Shown: one piece after another, positions 24,001 to 36,000 of the stretch
How positions within the stretch are numbered: position 1 is the stretch's first letter
How the letters are laid out: every line of letters starts with the position of its first letter
Assembly (NCBI RefSeq): GCF_000003815.2
Contig: NC_049993.1
Coordinates: forward strand, 11,970,098-12,034,097
DNA length: 64,000 bases
Direction of reading: 5' to 3'
Source of the DNA: Branchiostoma floridae
Lineage: Eukaryota > Chordata > Leptocardii > Amphioxiformes > Branchiostomatidae
The notes under the pieces: generated by a model
Databases searched by the model: none
What the model was told of the DNA's origin: nothing
What the model saw: only the letters and a program-made list of their open reading frames with translations
Program-made: the position numbers and the translations under genes

Positions 24001-27000
24001 AGATCCCTGTGGGCGGTTCTTCCGAACCCACCTTATGACTGTATGGACAGAATGGCATTTATACGTCTTGAGTCAATTTTAAATAAGTGCTTATGATAAA
24101 AAGAAACAGAGCCAATTCTTCACCAAATATTGAATTGAAACGGAACATACCCTGAAAAGTAGAAAGCAAAATACGGACGTCGACTAAGTTCACTATTTCT
24201 AAAATTCAACCAGTGGCACTTGATGACGTTTAGTATCAGAAGTACACATAGCTACTCAAATGTGATATTAAAGGTTCGCATTTGGAAATTCCATTTTTTA
24301 AGTTAAAAGAGATTCTAGCCATTTCCGGTCGTGTGATAAAGTATACTAACCTGTAAATGCCTCNNNNNNNNNNNNNNNNNNNNNNNNNNNNNNNNNNNNN
24401 NNNNNNNNNNNNNNNNNNNNNNNNNNNNNNNNNNNNNNNNNNNNNNNNNNNNNNNNNNNNNNNTAACCGGTAAAAGCCTTGGAATTGGTCCGACCAGTAT
24501 TGGGTTTCCGTCTGGACGGTCGCTGTCCACCGTGATGGATATTCCGGCCTTCTTCGGGCGGCACCACGACGTTGTGCCCGCCCGTTTTGATGCTGACTGC
24601 CCGGACTTTCGAGCTGCTGGGGATCAGCAGGAATTCATCTTCATCTGACAACAAAAGACAACGCAGACAGTCGTCACTGTGTGGTTCATTGACACATGCA
24701 TGTTTTTGCTGGTTTTAAGAAACATAAATAAAATTTACATGCACAAGAAACGTTGTAACCTGGAATCCAATCTATATTCGTGGTTTGTCGTACGTAGGTA
24801 GTGTAGGCTCTCTACGAGCCTGATGAAGCTATCTGTCGCCGAACTAATCTTCTGTACCCGAAAGGATTTTTACGCGGTAGGACTTTTTTTTCCATTGGGC
24901 AAAAGTCCTACCGCGTAAAAATCCTACCGGGTGCTTACGATTAGCCCGGCGGCAGAGAGCTTCATCTGCCCCTTAGAGAGCCTACTCTACCTACGTACGA
25001 CAAACCACGAATATAGACTGGGTAGTTAGAAACGGTTCTGTGTGGAGTTTCTTACTGCAGACAACCGGTCCCTCGTCACCCCAGTCAGCACAGTCCGTTT
25101 TCCCGTCACAGACGGCCTGCCCTTCCACACAGTTGCCGGCTGAACACAGAAACCTTCCCGGGCCTCCACAGGACTCTCCCGCCGTGGAGTCAGACAAAAC
25201 CCCGTGCTCTGAAAAAGTGTCGTAGAACCATGTAAAACATCACAGATTTATCTTGATTTTATTGTGGAAACTTTAGGCCATGTTGATTTGATAATATGGA
25301 TGACATCCGAACGTCCATCAATTTTCGGCCGTTTCCGAAAATAAGATATAGATGTTTTCAATCATGCTTTAAACCGCACAAAGCAGCTGGAAAATGAGCA
25401 AACATATGCTGTAGGTTAAAAGAAAATATATCGGAGAAGATATACTATTGTCAACGCCAATTCCAAGGTCAAAAAAGAGGATGTGAAAACAAATCGAAGA
25501 ATCTATTTCTCGGTATTCAATACTCTCAACACTTTTTGTTACACTTTTTTTTATTTTACTTGCACGCTCGCACCAGTTTAATAATCAAATCAACGTGGCC
25601 TTAGAACTATAAACAAGGACGAAATATGACAGCGGTATGAAAGTGAACATTTCTGATTTCTCTTACAACTTTGAGTTAAGTTCCTAGTTCTATTTCGAAA
25701 CTCGAAAGTGATGTTTGTTCTTGAAAGTAATTAGTGGTCTGCACTTACTGCGGATGATGTTGAAGTCTGTGGTGTTGAACTGGCTTTCCAGTAACTTGTT
25801 CGAGTCGACCTCCCCGTTCGAGTGAACCGTCGTAGTTTCAACCGTCTCCATGGACGATTCTGGCGTAGTTATTGATGTCGGTGTTTCTGTTTGGGATGAT
25901 ACTGGGACTGTCTTTGTTGTAGGCACCGCGGTTGGTGTTATTTTGTCCACAAGTTCAGATGGTGTTTTCATCTCGAAGTCTAATTCTTAAAAAGAAATAG
26001 CAAGCACAGTTAGTGTCCACCCTTATATGTTTCTTTCATGCATGGCCCAGTGGTATAGCATTCACGTGTCTCCTAACTTTGAATTTTTTCTTTTAAAAGT
26101 TCACATTCAGCTTCAACCATGTTGTCTTTATTAGTATATTGTACATGTGTTAAACACAATTCTTGACAAATGCAATATCAACCCTAAATCAACTAATGAG
26201 TTCATCTTTGTAGATATAGATGAACACATATTCATATTAATAGAAGTTGATATCGAGATGTCCTCAGATCAGAATTTCTATTTTAAAAAACTACAGCTTT
26301 GTGAGTTTTTTATTGATTCATAAGAACATAATTTCAATTTTCTAGGCTCTCTCACAAAATGAATGCTGTATGAATTCATTTCCAAGCAGATGGGGGTATA
26401 GCTCAGTGGTAGAGCATTCGACTGCAGATCGAGAGGTCCCTGGTTCAAATCCGGGTGCCCCCTTATCTTTTTCTACGACCAATATTTCAAATACGATGTC
26501 TCACCATGGATGTTTGACAGACTACCTCCAGTCTATCCCCGTTAGGTCCACTTTGCCAGATGAATTTGTTGTTCAAAAGAATTTATAGCGTTTTTTACCT
26601 TGTTCAACACCTGTACACGATTCTCCATGTTCATCCATGTGGCCATCTGCGCATGCGCACGTGTAGTTTTTGTGTCCTTCTTTCGGAGGCACAGGGAGAC
26701 AAAGATGTGTGCAGTACGACCTCCCTGATTGGTCGAGACAGTAGTTCGTGGCTGCATGAGGGAAAAGGAAGGTTATTGTTTATTTAGTTCTCTACATAAC
26801 CTGTATAACGTTAGTTCGCAGCGACATAATTTGATGTAGCCATGTATCAGGTAGCTTGATACATTGTTGTGAACCTGTTAACATTTTATCAGGTAAGTGA
26901 AAATTCTTAGAGGAAGCAATGCGTAACATTTTGAAAGTATTTGGAACATTGTATTTTAATCACAACATATTCGACTGAGTCAAAAAATCATTTCTTTCGC

Positions 27001-30000
27001 CAAGAAGGTTATGTTTTCAATTGTGCAATAGGACTGCCAAACTTGTCACATATACATGTAGAATGACAGAACTACATTCCCCGCCTGGGGCCCGACCGGA
27101 AAACATTATTAGGCACAAATCATGCAAATCAGGGTCATATATAACATTTTCATACTTTGAACTTTGTGTCGTATCTCTATCGGGTAGAGATGATCATCTG
27201 AGAGAGATGGAGATGAGGAGTGATACACGTACATTTTGTATGAACTTTTTCTAGTGAGGTACCATTAGTATTTTGAATTTATTATGCAAATGAATATCAT
27301 TTGGTAACGAGGTCGTGGAATTTTTTTTTCATATGCTATGTAAGTTATGTATTTGTCATACCTTTCGTCTGTTTTAGGGTATGTACAATACTGACGTCCA
27401 TAGGCATGAAGAAGTCGTCGCTCAGCACGTGCTTGTCGCTGCCGTTGAACTTGCTGGCGCCGTACAGACTGAACATCTCCCAGTCCGAGAAGTACACGGT
27501 GTCCTGAACAGACGGTGGAGACACAATTTAACTCAAGTAAGGTACGTCGGTGTTGGGCGATATCACGCTTTAGAATAGTCACTCATTGGCACACACGCAG
27601 GCCTAGGCACTTCATCTATCAAATACAACAGATTACAGAAAACACAACAACCAGGGGTACTAGTAGTAGTAGTAGTAACATAACTCTCCAATCAGAGGTT
27701 AATGGGGAGAATCGTAACATTTTTTTTTATATGCCTTCGTTTCTGTCAGCTATAGCTATCCCCTGACAGTAAAAGACGGCGTTCTTTGACCTTAAATAGT
27801 GCAGAATAATTTCTTAAATGGAGAAAAAATAAAGTAAGGAAATCAAACTGTTCGATATAGCACAGGTCAAAATAATTGAAGACAATAGGAAGGGCAATAT
27901 ATACCTCGAACACTTCCAAACCGAACAGGTGAGAAGCCGGGTGTTGGGTGATGACCATTCTGTCTCCGCCCAGAAGGTTGCTACTTTCTAGAGTGCCTTT
28001 CTTCCCATCCAGCCAAAACAACCTTCTGCTGACGTAATCTAGAAAACAAACAAATAAGTTAGTTAATGTATTAAAAAGGGCGCCTAAATGCTTTTGTCGT
28101 GTGAAAAGTACCAATTCATGTATTGTGCGATATATATGTATCGTCACAAGTTCGTCTGGGCTGGAAAATTAAACTAAGGAGTATTTTCCCAACTCATAAA
28201 CTTGGGGTCACTAGTGGCTGGAATTTGGACGCATGAACCTCTCTCAGCCGGGACGGGGGTTGCTATCGACTTCGAACAACCTTTGACCCATTGCTGATGA
28301 CGTCACACGTTCATAAAGTCACGCGTGCATTGAGATTGGGTCATACAGCTGAAGAGCACTGATCGATTCCGATGAAGTCAACAATTTTAATGCCCCTTAT
28401 TTTCCATAACACTATAGCTTTGAAAATGCCTATAGAAGACAAAAGCTCAGGGAGTTCCGTTAGTCCAAACCAAAAGTCCATCCATCTCACCTATCGCCAG
28501 ACCGTTGGGCCAGGTGATGTTGTCTCCCACGATGACCTCCCGCTGCTGACCGTCCATCCAGGCCCGCTCGATCTTAGGGTCGGATCCCCAGTCCGTCCAG
28601 TACATCAGACTAGAAACAATATACGATAGAAGCCGTTTAATTGCACACCCCATTCGCCAGCATATTTCGTGCATTTATCTGGTTGGTGCAATAAAGCGAA
28701 GTTATGTAGCTCCACCGCACCGCCACAGGATTTGGGGATTCCGTGTAATTACCGCGTGTGCGGTAATCCGTTGTGTAAATAACTTTCTTCTACAGTACGT
28801 TAAAAACTTTAAGCAATACAAGAGGTATTGCTTCAACGTTAACTTGCATATTGGCATTATTGCAACAAATCGGAAGTGAAAAAAAAATGTCATTCTTTCA
28901 TACCCCTGTTCAGGATCCACAACAATCGCTCTCGGTTCCTTCAGGCCGGTATCCACCAGAGTTTTGCGCCAGGCTCCGTCCATCGTTCCCACGGAGATCG
29001 TGTCCAGCCCCGTGTCCGTCCAGTACACGTGCCCGTACACCCAGTCCACGGCGATTCCGTCAGGGATAGAAACGTCGGAAGAGAAGATGGTTTGGACGTC
29101 GTCGGCAGCCGCTTCTTTAGCATCGACAGGCGGAAGAGCCGCGCTGTTCACACAAGGAGATAAAACAGGATATGTCTGTTGGTGAGTGGCGTCATATCTT
29201 AATTCCATAACGGATAACTACATATTGTAGATTGGGGTTTGTTCAGGATCGTGTTGTGATAGGTTATGTGTCTTGTGATAGGTTATGTGCATATTAACGA
29301 TGTTAAGTAGTATTTTGGCATTTAAGAGTTACTAGGTTTGTTTCAAAACCGAGCACCCTCTACTTAGAGAGGAAACGTTATTGGACAATATCGAGTAATT
29401 ACTGTTTTCTGTGGAAAGAGTTTTAAAAAAGCAAGTGGTAAAAGCTGGAAAAAGTGGCATAATTTTGAAACTCTGACCAATGTCAGATAATGTCAGTCTA
29501 ATTTTATGACTGGATACTGTAATTAGTATGGACGCCCTTTAGAATTTAGAGCTAACATATCCTTTCATTATGATACAAGTCTATGACTGAATGCTGTATT
29601 TTGTATTAAGTCCTTTATGAATTAGATCAAGCACCTGTTAATTTTTTGTGTCCCGACGTCCGTCCAAAATAGCCTCCCCCTGGCGACATCCACATCAACT
29701 GCAATGACGCTACGGAGGTCCTTGGTGAGAATCACCGTTTTGGACATTGTCCTGACATTCAACCTCACGATCTCCCTTCTGTTGGAAACAATCAGGTACG
29801 GCTCTTGTCCTTGGAAAGGATGGAACACAACCGATGAACTTATTATTTATTTATTTATTTGCAAATCCATGCCCGTAGGCTAATTGCAAGGGTACAGACA
29901 GTAAAAGCAAGCAGTGTCTAGTTTCTACAGCTATCTATATGCATGATTCTACATTCTTTACTGGGAGGTTTGACTTCTTTTTTAGAGGCAGCGGCTGATG

Positions 30001-33000
30001 AAAAGTCCTACGTCTTTAATTATTAGTGGGTTCTGTTATACACACAAAATTGCATTAGGAAATATGGTTTATGAAAGTTGTTCCTGTATCAGAATGCACG
30101 TGAATGACGTCAAAGAAATAAGTCAAGTTCTATGGCCATATGGGCACAGATTTCGGTGACGTCATCACAATACGTTGATGTACCTGAAGCCACACATTTG
30201 CCACCTGTCTGCAGTTCGTACCCGCCCAGACAGCTGCAGCTGTAAACGCCGAAGCCGTTCTCACACAGCTGGCTGCAGTAGCCGGGAACTCCGCACTCGT
30301 CAAGATCTGCGAGAATGATCAGAGTTCGCGAAGAGTTCCTTCAGATTAGTAAGTCACTGGTACTGGATAACAACATTCTTTGTAGACAACCAAGGTTTTT
30401 ACCAGTCTGTATATAACCATAAGGAAGGTTACAGATGTTCAAGATTCAATGAACATCTGGTTGTACACAAAGAACTTTGAATGTAAGGGATTCGTATGCA
30501 TGGATCACAAAAATCTAGTCCTTTTATAAATCAGTTTGGGATTCATTTATCGTCTACTGAGGCAGCCCAATGATTATAAAATGAGAGATACGCATACATT
30601 TATACCCCTTGTCAATGCTTCAACTCGACAATGACTCGAGTATGAATATGTATATATGTATGTATGTATATACCCCTTTGTCATAATGCCTAGCTATAGC
30701 TTTAATATGGTAATGCGTATCTAATGCACTGCTCCATACTGCTATATAGCTGCTTGCGACATGTGACCAAGGAGGTTAAACACTCGTTCTCACTGAAATG
30801 TCGAAAATGGCATTTTTTTGGTCGAAAAATAAATCGGCTTTATTTTCAGTGAAAACTACCTGGTTGTTTAGGAAAATTCATCTTTTAACCATAGCCAAAA
30901 AATGGCAACTTATTATTTTCGGTCCCATTGGTAATACATTACAGGGCAGGTAACAAACGTTACCGGTAACGTTTGTTACAACAGTAAACTTAACCCTGTT
31001 TTCTTCTAAAGGACTTACCTTATTGACTACATAATTTACAGTAGGTACAAGTGGATGTCCCAAGGGGCATTTGAAAAGTGGGCAGCTTTTTTACACCAGG
31101 TCAAATAGAAAGCTTAGACAGCATCAAACGATGGTAACGTTTGTTACAGTCATTTCTGTACAACATTTTGTTAAGCAAGGTGGGATACAAATAACAGTCA
31201 ACAACCCTTTCTTGTTTCTTTAGGAAGCCAGAAAAACTGCACATGTACAGCGTCACAAAAATGGTCATTTCTAGTCTTATACGTGGATAATAAAACCGTG
31301 GCATCCATCGCACTCGTGGTGGTAACGTTTGTTACAGAATCTGGCGACAGGCATAAACCACCTAACACAGCCTCCAAGATCAGTGACAGGAGCGATCTGA
31401 CGTGATCGGGCAGAGGGCCTTGGTAGCTGGTTTCACCTGCCGAACAATTATTCTGGGAACTGAATTGTTACATTTTTGGCTACTATTTGAATTCTTCGTT
31501 TCTTCTCAGGCGACAGCCATTTTTTAGGGTGTGAAATCCGACCCGTGGCTATAATAACCGTCTAAGCCATCAACCAATACGAATGTTGTTGTGCATCTTT
31601 TGTAAAACATTACAGGGGTTATGGAAAAATGAAGGAACCAGTAATGTTGTCTATAATTTTCTCCATATCAAGCCGTAAAGTCAGGCGACAGCATTTCGAC
31701 ATTTAAATGAGAACGAGCCTAAACCGCCTTGATGTGACGAATAAGTTAAACCAACTTGGTTGAACCACTGAAACACTTGATAAGAAGATGACCCTGACCA
31801 TACCTGCACACGTTGTGTTGTCCTGGAGACGGAAACCGTCTTTGCACCGACAGGTGTGACCGACACGAAGATTCTGACAGAGCTGGTCACATCCACCGTT
31901 GTTATCAAGACACTCGTTTACACCTGCAGCTGTAGGAATAAGAAATCTCATCTATATAAACATGTACAGAGACGGTGGGCGTTATAAACTTCCTGGCACG
32001 TATGACCAATTGCTGACGTCACGTATTCGCATGCATGTTTCTGCTATGAAACGCAGAAAACGTTGCCTACCGCAGTCTTGCTCATCTGAAGCATCTTCAC
32101 AGTCGACTTGTCCATCGCAGATCCTCTCCTCCGAGATACACCCATTTGGTTCACATCGGAAGTACCCTGCGCTGCAGTCCTTCTCCTTTTGGGTAGGGGG
32201 CTCTGCTGCACAATCCATCTCATCAGCAATGTTGCTACAGTCTCCGTCACCGTCGCAAACCCAAGTCTCATGTATGCATTCCCCGTCTCCGCAATGGAAT
32301 TCTGGAAGGCAATAGAAAATGTCGTGCAGTTTTGGTCAAAAGTGCGATGTGGGGTAGAATATCGACCCAATGTTGTCAATTTTTCTACAAATAACTAGTG
32401 AGGTGCAAGATTTGCCAGTGCAAATGTATTGCACAATCAAATCTGTTCGTATTTCCATTCAGACACTAGTATTTACGATCTACTTACGTCATGCAAGTTT
32501 GATTGTTTCTAAAGCTATCACAAGGTTCATCGGCATGACGTTGTCTTACTGAAGGAGAAACTGCCTTTACTTATCTTCCAGACAGACGACATGCGTGCGT
32601 CTAGTTATCGGATGGCTAACATCACCAAGGTGAAAAGTAAGGAATGAACTTGAAGTAAAGTGTATTCCTGACTAGACAATAACAACAATAATAACTTTAT
32701 TGCAAATTCAATAGAGAATATGTCCCTTAGAAAATCAATTGATACGACTTTTCTAAATACACCCAGGTGTTAAAATGGGTACACGACTTCACTTGAGGAA
32801 GAGACGGTCGAAGGAGAGGGATTGGCTCCGCCTATATTTTGTGCCCTACACACAGTGGCCTCAAAAAGACTATGGGAGTACCTCTGCCTTTAATTGGCTG
32901 ACTAGCATTGCCAAGGTGACTAACGAAGGAGTGAACTTGAACTTGTAGTAAACAGTAGTACATACCGAACGTTGCGCACGGCTGCGGCGCACTGCTGGCA

Positions 33001-36000
33001 TCACAGCCGGCTTCATCAGACCCGGGGGGCCCGTCTTTACAGTCGTCCTGTCCGTCACACCGCCACTTACTGGGCAGGCAGCGGCCGTCAGGGCACCGGA
33101 ACTGCGTCTCACTGCACGTGGGGGTTTCTACATGTACAGGAGAGAAAATGAATGCAATTTTTCTTCAATGTGAAGTGCTCTGTAACATGATAATCGGCTT
33201 TTTAGTTTTTATGTCACAACATCCTTATGGAACCCAATGAAGAAAGACTGACTGTAGCTGTGGGACTGTGTAGAACACAGAAGCAACAAGACCATGTTAT
33301 TTACTTCAGAATCATCTAAAGAACTGGGAAGATTTCTTTCTCTTGGAATTATCTTTAGAATAACGGGAGAAACGAACGAACCACAGTCCTTCTCGTCCGA
33401 CCCATCAGGACAGTCCTTGTCGCCATCACAGCGCCATTTTTCCTTGATGCACCTTCCGATGTCACACCTCCATTCCTCTGGAAGGCACTCCTGTCCTGTA
33501 AAATGTCAAGACATTTGACGCATATTTCAATCTTTTATATCATAGGACTGTTAAACATTGAAAATAAGAATACAGGAACCAATGCATGTACGCATTTTCA
33601 TGAAACGTTCTCTCTCTTTAGTTTGATTTTTTTGGCAAAACAGTGGGAACAATACTACAGCGCCGACGCTATAGTATGTGCTCATCAGTACCAATTGAAA
33701 TGTGATTGTCTCACCACAGCCAGCCTCGTCAGAGCCATCAGTACAGTCTGGCTGGGAGTCACATCGCCAGGCTGCAGGCAGGCAGATCCCGCTCCCGTTA
33801 CACCTGAACTGGTCTTTCCTGCATTCCGCTGCTATCACCGGGAACGGAAGTAATAAGAATCACTCACCGCGCAGTTTTTCAGAACATGAAGAATATAGTT
33901 TATATTTCCGTGTTTTATGTCCAGGAACATTGGCTATTTACAGATTTATGTATGCTAGCTAATGGATTAAGTATCCAAGTATCCATCAAAAAACGTGGTC
34001 AAAAGGTACAAAGGAAAAAGAAAATAGAAAAGGGCAATAGAAAAGGAAAATGAAGAGAATGTAATTTTCGGCCACGGTACAAAAAGAAAAGTGAACATAC
34101 CATGATCAATACATGAAATATCAAGTTAGACATACGATACACTATTTACCGCAGTTATCCTCATCGCTTCCGTCAGCGCAGTCCTCGGCTTTGTCACAGA
34201 GCCAGGAGTTAGGAATGCATTTGCTTCCGTCCCGGCACATGGTCTGGTCACTGCTGCAGGTTCCTGTGGTCTTTGGCGAAGTCTCGCTTCTTGTCGTCGT
34301 AGATGCTGTAGACGTGGTCCTTGAGGTGGTAGTGGTGGAGGGTGAAATGGTAGAAGTTTTGGTGGTGGTTCTGTGTTGTACTGGAGTGGTGCTGTTTTCG
34401 GGTTCGCATCCCTCTTCGTCTGAGTTGTCCTTACAGTCGTCGACACCGTCGCAACGATACTTATCAGGAATGCAGCTAGAAAGCATTAATGCCTAATGGT
34501 TAAACTAGTACATGTATTTGCTTGAACAGTGGACGGCCGACAATTAATCTATGTTCGTTTCTTTGAAAGCCAGTTGTATCGCAATAAGCTTGATGCAACT
34601 GTAATGATAACACACCAAGTTAGCAAGCTATGCAAATTTTTTTCTGTATGAGAAGATCTTAAACCGCAAGACTTAAGTTAAGCTAGCAATGGGAACTTGA
34701 AGGCTTCTTAGCCTTGTATTGCTTCCATGCACGAAGATTTTAATTTGTGCCTAGGTATTTGTGGCGGTATGTGTTCGCAGTTGTGTGAATACAGTAGAGT
34801 GACAGGAAGTGAGTGGAAAGATGTTGTCACCACAAGCCGTCATTCCTGCGGGATGTAGAGTTCAGAGGACATGGGACTGGTCGTTTATCAGAAACGACAG
34901 ACATTCCAGGTCACGGGGTCAATGGAAGGAACTATTAAGTCATGGGGAGGTATTGTTTTTGGTCTGTCTGTTTTGTGTCAGTTTCTGGGTATGATCTCTA
35001 TTCGCAACTTTTCGTTCGTTGAATACAACGCGTGCACCTTCAAGGGACGTCTGGTTATAGTTATGCCATACCTTCCGCTCTTGCACAGAAACTTGCCGAG
35101 CCGACAGACTGGGCACGAGGACTCGTCGGAGTTGTCCTTACAGTCATCCTCTCCATCACACATGAACTTCAGCGGGATGCAGCGGGAGTTGGAGCACCGG
35201 AAACTGCCGCCCTCGCACGGCTTGGACCCTGGATTTTACCAGAGATATTGGTAAAGATGTAGTCAAGTTTACAGGGCAATTTGTATAGCCTTAGTGTCAA
35301 GATGACAATACCCATCAAGCCTACCATCTTAATAACTGTAATTGTGCTTTGGAATCTTACAACAACCAATATAACTAGTATTCCATAGGATCAGAGGGCA
35401 TTCTTTGTGTAGTGCATACATCCTGCGAAACTCAGCTGAATTGATAAGGAAAAGGCTATTTAGAGCCTTGTTGGTGTTTGGTTTTGTCGCAGCCTGTGTG
35501 AACACTCTGCAACATCAAACTCGAACGGCGGCATACGGCGAATGTCAGCACCCGTTGGTTCTACACGATTACGCGATCATAATACCCCCTGTCACATTAT
35601 CCACGATCTTCGGGCGTATCGATGGAAGATCGGCCATATCTAAGATCAACCCATCGAGGGTTGCGCGCATTTTTCACCTGAAAACCGTCCCTGTCACATG
35701 CCATACTTTGTACCTTGTACAATTGTTGCGCAATAAAGTTGTTATTATAAGCTAGGCTCGGGCGATTGCCGCAGACTCGTCGTCCGATCGATTTTCGCGC
35801 AATGTGACGGGGGTATAAGAACACTAGTACTGGGGATCTACTAAAATATACATTTGCACGATCATGAAAGCATTCATCAGCTTCACCATAAACTTGCTGC
35901 ACGACGCACTTTCATAGTCCATGACTTACGTCGTCTGAACCAGATGCAGGCTGTCTCACAACACAGGGCATCTAGATACACATTTTCACGATAAAACTAT

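Noticed and set aside
33828-33834. Tandem TAGCAG acceptor (NAGNAG) at an LDLa exon
   Set aside because: It would only add or remove one Ala before the LDLa; too common to be notable, so the upstream AG was used in the exon model.
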